From positions 1,240,001 through 1,304,000 of the forward strand of contig NC_044029.1 of assembly GCF_900496995.4 (NCBI RefSeq): a stretch of DNA of 64,000 bases. The letters are read 5' to 3'. The position numbers were made by a program, and so were the translations under genes. Shown here piece after piece: positions 52,301-64,000 of this stretch. The first letter of the stretch is position 1, and every line of letters begins with the position of its first letter. Under the pieces are notes generated by a model, which worked only from the letters and a program-made list of their open reading frames with translations, ran no database searches and was not told the origin of the DNA. The stretch is from Aquila chrysaetos chrysaetos (lineage: Eukaryota; Chordata; Aves; Accipitriformes; Accipitridae).

Positions 52301-54630
52301 GCAGGGGCAGGGAGGGACAGGGATCAGGTACTTGGTCCCTGGGCAGAATTCCTCATCCCTCTGGGGTGGCAACCGGGCACCGACACAAAGCTGGCGCCTC
52401 TTGCTCTGCAGAGGAGCTGCACACCCGCATCCCCGTGAAGCAAATGTCACCCGCTTTGTGAGGGGAAGGGAGAGAGGGAGGATGGACGGAGAGAAGGAGA
52501 GGGGGGAATGGCCTGATAAGCACAGGAGATAAGAAAGAACATGATAAGCAGGGCTCTTTAGGGAGTTTCTGCTACGTTTTGCCAGTGGCCAAAAAATAGC
52601 TTCACGTGACACCATGGAAATTTTTCTCCCACACGTCCACTTTTGTTAAAGAGAAATGAGCCAGATTTCATTGGGAAAACAGGAAAACAAAAGGGGTGTT
52701 TTGAAAACAAACAGCCTGAAAATATGTAAATTTTTAAGGTTCAGAAAAGAGGAGCGGGGGTTGTAGAGCCGATCTCCCCAGCAACTCTACCTACATAGGA
52801 GGAGGCAGAAGGGGAGGGGGAGCCCCCGGAAACCTGTCTGCAGCAGATGGAGGCATGGGAATGAGCAGCGGGGATGGGAGCGGAGTCTGTTGCCAGCAGG
52901 CTGCACCTCTTTATACCCACACAAGCAGGTCCCTGCCCACAGTAATCACTTCTGCTGTCAGGAGCTGCTGAGCGCAATCAATCTCCACGCATTTGTATAC
53001 AAGCTCTAGTCGTCCCAGGGAAGAGACGATGCCAACGCGGTGCTGCCCCCGTCCTCTTTCCTGTGCCCAGAAATTATCGCACAAGCCTCCGAAAGCTGTG
53101 TGATCGTCCTCAATCACGTGGGAACGCGAAGTGTGTTTGCTCCTTCTCTGCTAGATTGAAAGCTCCTCGACTGCATCTAGGATTTACTTCCCAGCTTCTC
53201 TGTGCCCACTCAAGGGCTAGGACCTTATCGATTTTTTAAATGTAAGCTAAGAGTCTCGCTGAAGGATTTATCTCATCTAACTTCAGCCATCTGAAAGGCC
53301 AGAGGCCTCGGCTGTGGGGCTCTTGCTCAGCACCAGAGCAGTGCTGGACTGGTGCCCGCTGCCAGGGTCTGTCATGTCAGAAAGAGCCGGTCCTTTCTTG
53401 GTCAAGTGCAGTCGCACTGGCTGCCATGGCTGCTCCAAAACCCCCTCCTCCAGCCTCACCCAAAGACGAAGCCCGTCCATCACTACACAAACCCACCTTG
53501 GTTCCCTTCTGCCCCTGCGCCGCTCTGATGCTCCTAGCTCTGATGCTCTGCTCTCTGGGACCATTTTTGGCCCTGCCAGCCCTGATCTCATGTTGTGCGC
53601 TGGTTGCTCAACAAGGGTAAGCGAGCGGTGCTTCCCCAGACCCAACAGACCCCACGGGATTGTTAACCCTGTGGTTATGTCTCAAGCCAGACAGCTACAG
53701 CCTGTGACTGAGGTGCTGCTGCAGCTGAGGATGAGGACGATCTTCCAGCACCTTCTAGCAGGGCCCTGGACCTTCTCTTTTCATCCTGAGACTCCGCTCA
53801 CTTCTTCCACATCTCTGACACCGATCTCCCAGGCAGTCACAACAGGCTATTATAACACATCAGAGGTACAAAACACCTGATAAAACAGTGTGCATTACCA
53901 TCCATGGAGTTTTGTTGGCTTGGAGTTTGGGCTGAGGCACCAGCTCTTCTCTTTCTCAGACAGCCCCTCACAGCAGCAATGCTACCGGTACCCAGACGTG
54001 ACCTAGCTCTTACCCTCAGCCCAGCGCCTCGGGTCCCAGAGGCGACAGGCCACCCCACTGGCTGGCCACACACGTGCAACACAAAGGTTCTCCCTTCTTC
54101 CCCTGCCATCCCATCTGCTGGATGCAATTAAATATTCACCGGGGCCCTGTGCAGCACCCCAGCAGCATTTCTTATGACTCCCTTGAACAGACTCAGCCCT
54201 CTCGGCACCGGGCTGACTGAGTGCACCGCTCTGTGAGGTGCGTCTCGTCCCCTGCGGCACCGCTGAGAAGTTTGCTGGAAGCCTCTCCATGCATTCACCA
54301 GCACAGGGGAGGGACCTGGGGTGATTAGGACCAATTCCTCCCTTCCCTGCATGTGCAGGCGTGTGTGTGTGTGCGCTCATGAGCAGCGGCATCGCTCAAA
54401 GGGCAGGCGATTTCCTTATTCCTCTCTGCTTCTCCAGAGATCTCCCCCCAAGGAGCACCAAAGAAGCCACAACCTCTTCTTGCAGAAAGGGGCACGTCAC
54501 CCCTCGGGAGGGTGTCGCGGCTCCGCTGCTGCCCCAGACCTCGCCGGAGCTGTGCCTGCAGAGCCCCGAGGTCACGGCGCTCCCCGCACGTCCCCCCCCC
54601 CGGCACCGTGCGGGGGCCTGCCCGCGGTCG
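43341..54630. other. Gene-free spacer between ARHGDIB and PDE6H
   Basis: About 11 kb between two divergently oriented genes. No coding exon, RNA gene or recognisable transposon was seen. Frames such as those at 49497-49901 (plus) and 51530-52012 (minus) have no splice context or family resemblance. Shared or gene-specific enhancers would be expected here but none can be named. Confidence 0.6.
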
Positions 54631-54636
54631 GCACCC

Positions 54637-54644
54637 TGACGTCA
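54637..54644 (+). promoter_or_regulatory. PDE6H: Palindromic CRE TGACGTCA, candidate PDE6H promoter
   Basis: A perfect 8-bp cAMP-response element, about 13 bp upstream of a TATA-like stretch (GTATATCTAG, 54657-54666). This layout looks like a core promoter on the plus strand, 4.8 kb upstream of the PDE6H coding exons. Assignment to PDE6H is inference from position and strand. Confidence 0.4.
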
Positions 54645-54687
54645 CCTGGTAGCAGGGTATATCTAGAGGAGAAAGGACACCTCGAGA

Positions 54688-54741
54688 CCCTTTCGACGCA
54701 GGCTGGGAGTTGGATGATTTGCAAGAGGAGCCCTTGGCACT
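54688..54741 (+). other. PDE6H: Candidate PDE6H non-coding first exon
   Basis: A consensus donor GGCACT|GTAAGTG at 54742 follows the CRE/TATA pair by about 80 bp, giving a leader of about 50 nt if transcription starts about 30 bp past the TATA. PDE6H is known to have a non-coding first exon a few kb upstream, and the first coding exon here does start with a splice acceptor. The start is estimated. Confidence 0.35.
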
Positions 54742-57700
54742 GTAAGTGTTTCCCAGCAGCTCAAAGCAATAATGAGGGTGGCAGGGAGATGAAAGGGGAA
54801 CCGGCTGCAAAACCCAGAGGAGAGAAAAGTCCTGATAAAACCCCAGGGTGGGAAAATTCGGATGTTTGTGCTTGGAGAGCGTGAACAGACCCAGTAGCTA
54901 AGAGAGGGAGTTGTGGTTCTCGCGTGGTCGTTCTCGGTTTCCTCTCACTATTAGGGCAAGTGCTGGAGCAGTGCCGTGTCTCAAAGCTCCCTGGCCGTGC
55001 GAGGTTCCTCGTGCCCAGCACCCCTCGGTCGGGGGTCCCCAGCACGCCCGCGGCTCGTGTCCTCAGCTGGCTGAGCCGGCAGGTCAGCAGTGCCGGGGGG
55101 GCTCCTGAGGAGCGGTCGGGACAGGCAGCTGGTGTTCCGTGCTCCGGTGCCCAGCTGTAGATGCGGGGCACATCGGTGGGGAGTTTGTACCGTGTGATGC
55201 TGTACCTCCGGTGTTACTGAATCCCTTCTTTCAGCTGGGATAGTCATTCCAATGATCCCCACCCGGGAAGCAGTTGTGGGAACGTAGTTCTACTTGAGAT
55301 GAGTTCTGGCTTTTAGAGTGCATCCTCTTTCATCGGTTCTTGGTCTTAAAACTGCTGCTAGAACGGAGGGTCTCAGATCCTGTGTAAAACACAGGAACAG
55401 AAAGGGCTGAACCTGCGTGGACTTCTTCCATCACCGTGATTAGCCAGCTCAAGCAACTGAGACTGGAGCTGTGAGGCTCCTCACAGGCATCTTACACTGG
55501 ATACAATATTCCCTGACGAAAGCCTGGCTGCAAGAATGATGCTAGAGGCTCTCATGAGGTCAAGAGCTGAGCATGCAAGAACCCCATCAAAAGGAATGTG
55601 AAAACAAGGATATTTCCTCCTACCTGCTGTCTATTCCCAGTGTATACCTGCATGGTGGGCCACGGCTCATGGGGGTTCTGTGTCTGACATCCCTGAGGCA
55701 CCACGAAGACCAGTGCACACGGAGGAGTCTGTATTTTTGAAGGTTTCAGACAGGGGAAGATGAGTTCCTACACTGAATTTGTCTGAAGAAGGTCAAGCAA
55801 GGCATCTGCATTATCTGTCAGGGAAATTTTCCACAGAGAATCAGAGATTAAGGAGAGGGCAGATTAAAGAGTCAGCATTTGTCAGTAGTATTCAAGTCCC
55901 TTTAAGTTCAAAGAAAACTAAAAGAAGGATGATTAACCTGCCCAGCAACCCAGAGGTGGGATATCTGACGCAACTGAGATAAGCCCATTACCATCTATTA
56001 GGTATAATTAGCATTCGGACGCAAGCAAAGCTCTTACCCAGAGGATTAAACCCTGGAGTGAGCAGAAATGCTGTCAGGGGTGATTAGTTAACACCTTGTC
56101 AGAGGAGGGGGCAGGGGAAGTGCGTGGAAGAACATCTTGTTCTTCAACAGCCTTTGCATCCACAGCCATCAGCTCTCTCCCGGGAGCTGCATCCCAGTGC
56201 CAGCGGCAGCAGAAGAGCTCTGGCAGCCCAGGAAGCACTGGGAGGAGGCAGCATCTTGCAGAGATCTAGAGAAGGAGACTCAGTCTCCTCGACGTTTCTC
56301 AAGCCATCTGTTCGGTGTGGTACCAAGGACTATCCAAGTACGCAGGTACGGGGAGGCGAAAGGCTGGGAAATTCCCCTGGGAAGCTGCCGTGGGAGCTTC
56401 TTTTGCATCTGTGATCGCGGGGTGCCTGCCGACCCATGCCTGGCAGCTGGTTCCCGAGGTGTGGGAACCGGGGCAGCTCCGGTGCTGCGGGGCAGGTCCC
56501 TCTCCAGCAGGAACGGAGACATCTTTGCCTAAGTGTGATGGCAAGCGAGTCCCACCAGCTCAATGGCGGGAGGGCAGCTTGATTCCTGCTGCAGGATGGA
56601 GGCTGTTATGTGTCATTAAGGCTGCTCTCTGTCCTCTGCCATTTCTTTTGGTGATGCATGGAGAGAATAGGTAGAGGTGGTTGGTAAGGAAGAAAGATTT
56701 GTCCCTTTTAGTTTCATTGAGTGCTCTTTCTTGAATTCATGCAGGTCAGAAAGAGGATGAACTGTGATTTGGGCAGATCCTTTTTCCTACCAAATCTTGG
56801 GTTATTGAGTAGCTAGTAGGTGGATGCAACTATTTCAAATTGGGGGAAAAGGAAACTCCAAGGACTGAGTCTTCCCATTATCTATTTCTCTGTTGAGTGA
56901 AGGCCAGGGGCAAGGCATGGATTCAGGGAACTAAGAGGAGTCGACCCTCAAAGACATTTTTGTGGTTAAGGTACCACGCTGGCACACAGCGGGTCTTGGT
57001 GAAGCAGAGAAGGAACTCACTTGGAGATGGAGCTCAAATGCATCTTACAAGTTTTGGATGCCAGTCCAAAGGGTTGGAAATCTGTTAGCCGGTTTGTTTC
57101 TTCTGCTGTACTTTTGGGAGTAGCCCTTGAGAGGGGTTTCAAGTATCTTGGCGTGTCAGATGAACATGGTGCTTAGAAGTGGATGTGTACCTCTCGTAGT
57201 TCAGGAGGGGTATCTAGCACTGAGACAGACACCCTACTGATGAGAACTGCACCTGGGGCAGAGGCATAATACTATATTTCGGGGCATTAGCAGACATGCC
57301 ATGCAGCAGTTTTCTCATGCAAAGCATTTTGTTGTAGGGCAGTACCATCTGAATTCCTCACTGGTCCTGAGTAACAGTGAGGCACCAAATTCTCTCTTTG
57401 GTTTGGAGCCAAACTACCTTCAGGTCTCAGTTTGGCCCTAAAAAACCGTGAGTCAAAAGATTTTGTCAATCCTCCCAGCAGTGCAGTCCAGGTCATACCG
57501 ATCACTGCACCTCCATTCCTATTCTGTAAAAGATGAAGGTGACAGTGTTTGCCTGTCCTGCCACTGTGCTGTGAGGATAAAGCTGTAAATACTGGGTGAT
57601 TATTTAGTTGCTGCAGAGATGGCAGCCAAATAAGTAACTTCCACGACTTGAGCTGATCCCTGTGTTTGTGGGCACAGTGTGTGCTTAGGAAGCGTTGTGT

Positions 57701-59398
57701 TACAGGCGGGGAAATAGCATCTGTGCATACTTCAGCTGCAGACACAACCATCTGCTGCTCCATTTGGGGCTGCTGGAACCTGTCCAGTCTCCTGCTCGAG
57801 ATATTACAGCTGAGACAGGAGCCCAACCACAAGCGACAGGAGAACTAGCATGCCTCTAGGTGCTATCATTAGGATCCATCCTACTGTCAGCACAGATGGA
57901 AAGATGTCAGGGGTGAAGTATTCCCAGACTGCCACAGATACAGAACGCGTTCGCCTTGCACTGATGTGGAAGTGACATGGGAGGATTGCTTGGATGGTCT
58001 TTCTCCTTGCATCTTAGGCTTTGCTTTCCGGCACTTTGGCTATTTCAGGACTGTCAAAGACATGAACTGTCTTCCGACTAAGAAAAAAAAAACAAACCTG
58101 AACATTTTTGATGGCATTTATAGTTCTGAGATTAAAAGTCTAGAGTGTCACTGCAGGTGATGTTGGGTATTAGGCTAGAGCACTATGGTGACCTAATGAG
58201 ATTAGCCCTTAGTTCCAAATCCTGAAGTTAATTCCATCAGCCTGGCTGCACAGGGATGAACACCTGGAGATAGGAGTTATATAATGGTCATGGGGAAGAA
58301 TGTGACCTCAAGGAGGGGAGTGAAAAATGGCATTTATTTTTGTCCATAAATGCACTTGCTCAGACCATTCTAGCATACTAATTAGCACAAAATTAGATGA
58401 AGGGCTGGAAGGTCCCCCTCGGGCATTGGTGAGAGTTATTGCTGTCCTCTCTGGGCAGGAAGCAAAGGGCTCTGAATGCAGCAGTTCTGCCCTCTGAGGC
58501 AAGAGAGATATCTCCCACACAAGAATTACTCCCTAATAACTATTTAGCCCCTGTGAAGTGGAGTTTGGCTCATGTGCACTGTGGTGCAGAAGAGGTCAGT
58601 GCATGTCATATAATGCTCACAAACACCAAAATGGACATATCCTGGGGAAAGTTACAGGCTTTACTCTCCTAAATCCTGAGAAATTAACTTCTGCCTAAAA
58701 GACAGTCTCCAATGCTTTGCCTTAGCCTTCTTTACAATCTTTCAAAGATTCTGTGCTGTAAGTTTGGTATTGATAAACATGAGGCCCAAATTGCAGCTCC
58801 AGCCAGACTAAGGGGCTATGTAGCTCAGCATCCCATCTCCAACAGTGTCCAAAACGTAACGCTTAGGCAAAAGTATAAGAATAGGTGACGTATATCATAA
58901 TGATTCCCAAGGATAGGATATTTCTCTAAGCTGTAAGTGTGTCTTTGTGGGTCCTAGTAGTCATGTTGTGAACCAGTAAGTAAAAACATCAGCACTGCTG
59001 TTCCAAGGCTAACTAGAAAACAAACAACATTGGCATTAACCTTCCTATTTTACCCAAACTGCGGGGCAAGCTGCTGCAGCAACCTGTCTCCAAGATTCCA
59101 GCTATGTCTGAGGCAAAAGAAGGTGTGACTCTCCGTGACTCTGCAAGTCACTGCACTATGGGGTTAAGTGTCGTTTTGTCCTCAGCTCAAGTGTCCTTTG
59201 TTTGGCCTCCTAATTCTAGCATGCCAGATGAAAGACCGTGCTATCCTGCTTACTTTGTATGCATTACAATCTTTCTTTATGTTTACTATCCTTATCTTTA
59301 ATCCTGTCACAATTATATTTTCCGTAATTCTGTCATCTGACTACTGATACCTAGAAGTGATAAGCAGAGTGTTGTCAGTCCTTGCTGTTATCTTGCAG
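54742..59398 (+). other. PDE6H: Putative PDE6H leader intron
   Basis: 4.7 kb between the candidate leader and the first coding exon. No repeat or other gene was recognised. If the leader is elsewhere, this is simply upstream flank. Confidence 0.45.
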
Positions 59399-59588
59399 AC
59401 AGAGGGATCTGAGAGAGGCACGCGCCTGCCACACACCACAGCCCAGGGATGAGTGAGAACCCACCCACCAACCTCAGCACTGGAGATGCTCAAGCTGGTC
59501 CCACCACACCACGCAAGGGGCCTCCCAAGTTCAAGCAAAGACAGACAAGGCAGTTCAAGAGCAAGCCCCCTAAAAAAGGAGTAAAAGG
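59399..59588 (+). CDS. PDE6H: PDE6H first coding exon
   Basis: Acceptor GTTATCTTGCAG, 50 nt of 5' UTR (59399-59448), then ATG at 59449. It codes residues 1-46 plus two bases of Gly47, donor AAAGG|GTAAGG. It holds the whole polycationic region ([17 protein letters not shown]). Confidence 0.95.
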
Positions 59589-60866
59589 GTAAGGGCGTTT
59601 TGGAAAGGAAAGAAACCATGCCAGTCCGGTGGCTCCCCACTGCTAAGCTGGGCTTCTGCGGCACCGTCTTCCCTTAGGCAAGGAGACAGGAGGCTTCACC
59701 CTGCCCCGCTGCCTTCAGCTCTCCTGCCTGGAGCTGCTTCTCTCCGTCTGCTGCCCGCCCGCAGCTCTTCCCTGGCTGGGGGTGCAGGGCAGCTGCCCTT
59801 TCCTGGGTGCTGCTGGCCCAAATTCACCCTCACCTGCTCTTTTCTCCCCTAGGTTTGGAGATGACATCCCAGGCATGGAGGGACTGGGCACAGGTAAGCC
59901 CTGTGGGATGGTGTTGTCATGCCCTGCTTTAACGCAAGTGCAGTCACGCTTCAGCACGGGAGGGGACTCCGGGTGGCCTCTGTCCCCCTGGCATCTCTGC
60001 AGCTCTCAGGGTCACCACAGAAGGCTCGTACTCCCTCCGCGAGCTGCCACGGTCATGCTTGTGCTTACATGCACTATGAGACAGAAAGGCTATTTAGGCA
60101 TGCTTCAATTTCTGAATACTTTCGTTTGGCTGCAAATGTGCTTGTTTGTTTTCTGCTAATGCTCTGCCTAAGAATTTCAGCAGAATGAGGTTCTCAAAGA
60201 ATTGCCAAATGCTGAGCTATTAATACCAAAAATCACAGGAACTAAATCCCAGCTGGTTAAGTATTTCTGTTATCACGAGAATCCTAATTTTAAGAATTTT
60301 ATGCACCCGTCTGAGACTGAGAAACACACACTGGATGAGCTGTAGCCAATCAGAACTTCTTAGGTATCAATAACAACTGCACCTATCAAAGAGTTACAGA
60401 TCCCAAATGTTGTAGACCAAATTATTCAGCATGTGATTTAAGATTGCATGTATCTTCAAGATCACAGTTTGGCTACAGGCAGTTTATAAGAACAGAAGAA
60501 ACCTCGTTATTGGAATGATTTTTACACCAGTCTACACAGTCACTGAAGAGACTGTAGGAAATGCTGGTTTGCTTTTGCTCACAGAGAAAGATGGCACAGG
60601 AGAAATACACTGATCTGGTTTGGTCTGGTAGGTACTGCCAGATTTGAAGAGCTCATCTGCTCATTTAATCTTCAAGTGGAATCTCATTTGTCTTAATGTT
60701 TCCTGAGTAAATCAGCCTTTCTATTAATACGAAAGAAATCCAAGAAGCACAGTGACCAGAACCCATTTCTCATTCTCTCTCTTTTGCAGATATCACAGTG
60801 ATTTGCCCATGGGAAGCTTTCAGCCATCTGGAACTGCACGAGCTGGCCCAATTTGGGATCATCTAA
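59449..60866 (+). CDS. PDE6H: PDE6H, cone cGMP phosphodiesterase inhibitory gamma' subunit (whole coding span, 3 exons)
   Basis: Joined exons 59449-59588, 59853-59893, 60790-60866; 258 bp, 85 aa plus stop (human 83). In cone outer segments this small, largely unfolded protein blocks the catalytic PDE6 alpha' subunits until activated transducin displaces it, so it controls cGMP breakdown in cone phototransduction. Visible parts: a variable N-terminus ([15 protein letters not shown]), the TTPRKGPPK segment with phosphorylatable threonines, the polycationic region about 21-45 that binds PDE6 and transducin, the glycine-rich linker [14 protein letters not shown], and the C-terminal inhibitory plug [13 protein letters not shown]. 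From TTPRKGPPK onwards it matches human cone PDE6H; the N-terminus separates it from rod PDE6G. Cone photoreceptor expression is expected from the family. Confidence 0.97.
59853..59893 (+). CDS. PDE6H: PDE6H second coding exon
   Basis: A 41-bp exon, acceptor TCTCCCCTAG|GTTTGG, donor ACAG|GTAAGC. It codes the linker [13 protein letters not shown] and is too short to be noticed as an open frame on its own. Confidence 0.96.
59894..60789 (+). other. PDE6H: PDE6H intron between second and third coding exons
   Basis: 896 bp, nothing else recognised. Confidence 0.9.
60790..60866 (+). CDS. PDE6H: PDE6H last coding exon
   Basis: Acceptor CTCTTTTGCAG|ATATCA, then [16 protein letters not shown] and HELAQFGII, stop TAA at 60864-60866. 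The terminal residues form the plug that occludes the PDE6 catalytic site. Confidence 0.97.
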
Positions 60867-63800
60867 GGTGCCAGCATCTCTACTGGTGTCACCTGGTGAC
60901 TCCACAGATCCCAGCATGGTCTTCATCACCTTTGACGCTTATTTTTGGCCCTTACATCCACCTGCTCACGGGCAGGGTGGCTTTGTAAGAGCTAGTTATG
61001 AGAAAGTCCTTTGCAGATTAATTTGGCAAAGAAGTTAGTTGGGACCCTGAACAGACCTCATGCTCCATGTGGTGAAACTACTGAAAAATGTCTTAATGCC
61101 TCCCTGAACCATATTCTGTCTTCTCCCACTGTCATTGCTCTTCAGGTTTATGGAGATAGAGGGAGGCTGTATTTGAACTTTCCCCTGGTTAACTTTTCTC
61201 CTGGTTAGCTGAGATACTGTGTGCATGGGTGTGCATATATGTCCAGACCTAATCATATCAAGCCCGTTCTGTTTTCTTCCCTCCCTGACAGCTTTCTGTA
61301 TAGGATTTCCATGGATATGTCCCCATGTTATCCGGGCCACCAATTATTTGCTGAGAGTATATCTGTAGAGAACAGCATTAGAGTCACCAGTCCAGACGTT
61401 AGGCTATTTTTCTGTAGGAGACCCTTCCCCAGGGGTTCACCATAAGGAATTTGCTGCTAAGATTTACCTCACCAGCAAATGGGGAAAAGGGGTTGCAAAT
61501 GTTGACTCTGCTGTACTGCCCACAGGCTATGAGCCATGAGACTCTGGCTGTTCCAATAATGTTAAATGAAAATATGCGTGTCTGAGATCAATAGCTAAGT
61601 GAATTAATCCTACTATTCATTCCTTTGTGTCTGCAATTCCAAAGAAGCAGCACTCAAATGACACTGTGTTCCTCTCCTTCGATAGGCACGCCGTGTGACA
61701 CTTGCACTGTCCCCATGCCCATACATACTTACAGGAGGCATTTGCTCCCCAGCACGTTTGCTGCCAGTTAAGAAGACAGAGGATCATTATGATCTGTCAC
61801 CAGACAGTGCCAGTAGTCCCGCCTCATCTAGCAGAAGGTGGTATCGCATTAATTGCTCCCTCTTCTCTGCATTTAGCATGGGGCAAGTCTCCCTTCACAC
61901 CCTGCCCCATCAGCAGGAAGGCTTTTCTCTTCACCCCCTGGCAAGTTCAAGCTCTGGAGCTTGACTGGACAAGCAGGCAAATGGTGGTTCCCCAGAGAGA
62001 GATAACGGCAGAGCCGGTGGGGAGGCAGGGGGAGTGTAGGATGTGTATATGCAGGCAAGCCCAGAGCGAATCCACTTAACCCTATCGATTTGTGTCTCCT
62101 GGTCTCCGGCAGCCTGAGTGCTGGTGAGTGGTGAGGCACTCATAATCACTTAAATGCTTGGGGAAGGCACCGAGATTCCCTGCTGCCCTGGCATTAAGGA
62201 AGAGCTTTTATTTTGTTTGGAGGCAAGGAGGGAGCTTTGTTGTAGCTACCTAACATTCACAAGAAGAGGTGGTATTTTTAATCATTGCCTTCAGCTTGAT
62301 GAGCCTCATTGCATAAGAACTGCCTCCCCCCAGCTTATCTTTCCTATGCTGAACATGTTCACGGGAGCATGGAGTGGTTATGGAGAGGAGAGCAAATCCT
62401 GCCTAAAAGATCAATCCCCACGCATAAAGCATTGCTACAAATCCATGGCTGTGCTATAGTTATCCACTACTGTTATTCCAGAAGTAAGAGGTAGCAGGTT
62501 TCATTTACAATACAGCTTCAGCACCAAAAGCTAAAGGAAATTCCTGTTGGCAGTCCAGAGTACAGCTTTTATTATTCAGCACTCCTGCCGTTAGAAACAG
62601 CAGTAAACCAACAAGCAGTTCAGAACCGCAACACAGTCACAGCGCAGGAGTCATGTACCATTTAGCTAATTGCAGCCCACAGCTATTTCCTTGGGCAGAG
62701 GCAGTCTGTCCTTTCCACTTACTCCCAGTTTCTCCCACCTTTCTCACCTTTTAAGGTTTTTCTTCTTTCCCTAAGTGTTCTTTATGTAAATGATGTTTTA
62801 TTTAGCTTTTACTGTAGGGGACTGATTTCATTTTTCTCCAAGCTCATGTGCTAGCTCTCTCCTTCTGTGGTTAAATGTGAACATTCCTATGTCAATGCTC
62901 TTGTGCTTTCCCTCATATTACACCACCCTGTAGCATGTGATCCTTATTCCACCTCCTGAGTCTGTCCTCTTCTATCTGGGAGAAGACCCACTGCATCCAG
63001 TTTTGGATCCTGCAAGATGGCTGCCTCTATTATCATTGAGTTTCCCCTTTTTTAAGCAGGAGAACAACAAGAGGAGAACCTTTGAATTAGCCCTTTTGCT
63101 CCCTTTCATCCCAGGCCTTGGGAAAGCAGTCCAAAGATAGTGAGATCCTCTGTCAGAAAATACTGGGGTAAAAGCAAAGTTCTTCTTAGTCCAGGGACTG
63201 AAACATTTCAGCAATTGGGAGGGTCCTGGTGTAGTTCCACATCTGATTGCTGTAACCCCGGCTCCCATCAGAGACCTACTCCACTCTCCTTCCTAGAGGC
63301 ATCCAGCAGGAATGCACACATACCCCAGGTCTCATGCCTGGCTGATGAGCTGTATCAGAAGATGTTTTGAGTCAACATAGTTTGTTAGCTATTTTAAAAA
63401 TAATTTCTATTCATTAACAGGGACTACATTTGTTCCTTTACTTGTAAGGAATTTTGAGACTTGGAAGGAGTCTTAAAACATCCTCACAGTTGTTTTGTCT
63501 GAGGTTCTGAGCTTTTTCTAATGAGCTATAACCCCCGAAACTTCCATTTTACAAACAGTGAGAGATGGCTATGGTGCAAGAAAGCAAATGTGTTAAAGAA
63601 GCTTATTGAAGGACTTCAGTCTATAAACATTGTAATATGCTATTCTTTGTTCTTTTACTATAAAAACAAGTCAAAAGCAATAAAAATGAATAAAAAATGT
63701 TTTAAAAATGCTAGGAATGTAGTCTGTCTTGTTTTCAAAATATATCCGGAGAAAGGCAGATAACTTAGCTTTTCATTCTAAAATCCTTTCCTCAGGAAAG

Positions 63801-64000
63801 CTCTGAAAGCCACTCACCACTCCTCATGAGAGAAAACCAGCTATTTATCTCCAAACAATAGGCAATAAAGACTAACTGTGATATCATCTGAGAAGCAGTT
63901 TTTCCCTGAGTGATGGTGTATTCTCCCAGGCACGGTGCACGTGATTTCCTTAGGGCTGAAATCTTTTGGTCAGTTATGTCTTCTGGGACTCTTTATGCAA
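60867..64000. other. PDE6H 3' UTR and downstream flank
   Basis: No coding exon was found; the next gene expected by synteny, RERG, is not seen. The first canonical AATAAA signals on the plus strand lie far away (63679, 63689, 63864), with a CATAAA variant near 62421, so the PDE6H poly(A) site cannot be fixed. Confidence 0.55.

Noticed and set aside
61000-64000. Search for the 3' end of RERG
   Set aside because: No Ras-family coding exon or matching minus-strand frame was seen.

Overview
The window is vertebrate nuclear DNA, almost certainly from a bird. Three multi-exon genes with GT-AG introns can be reconstructed exon by exon, each giving one continuous reading frame. Their order and strands (ERP27 minus, ARHGDIB minus, PDE6H plus) match the human 12p12.3 block MGP-ERP27-ARHGDIB-PDE6H-RERG as I remember it. 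Intron sizes are compact. There is an avian CR1 LINE 3' end, plus two solo ERVL-type LTRs of sequence types I recognise from non-galliform birds. Together these suggest a neoavian bird; the species cannot be named from the sequence.

Layout. 1-15394: no gene recognised; it holds two solo LTRs (5042-5742 on the minus strand, 8321-8908 on the plus strand), each between perfect 5-bp target-site duplications. MGP would be expected on this side but was not found. 15395-33693: ERP27, seven coding exons on the minus strand, 271 aa. Its 7-kb intron between coding exons 5 and 6 contains a CR1 3' end and a protein-like but disrupted reading frame. 33694-34247: a very short gap. 34248 to about 42950: ARHGDIB, five coding exons on the minus strand, 200 aa, with two candidate non-coding leader exons (one behind a TATA-like box, one in a CpG island). 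43000-54600: gene-free spacer. About 54640-60866: PDE6H, three coding exons on the plus strand, 85 aa, with a plausible CRE/TATA promoter and non-coding first exon 4.7 kb upstream. 60867-64000: downstream flank.

The three genes do not form a pathway. ERp27 is a non-catalytic protein-disulfide-isomerase relative of the ER lumen, RhoGDI-beta a cytosolic Rho inhibitor enriched in blood cells, and PDE6-gamma' the inhibitory subunit of the cone phosphodiesterase. They are neighbours by conserved synteny.

I found no undescribed system. The most interesting biological point is in ERP27: at the site matching the human ERp57-binding motif (DEWD) this bird protein reads EKQD, with lysine where human has the key glutamate. 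Other points of interest are the tight ARHGDIB-ERP27 spacing, the alternative ARHGDIB leader exons, an ERP27 exon lying inside a CpG island with homopolymer tracts, and the intronic pseudogene-like ORF.
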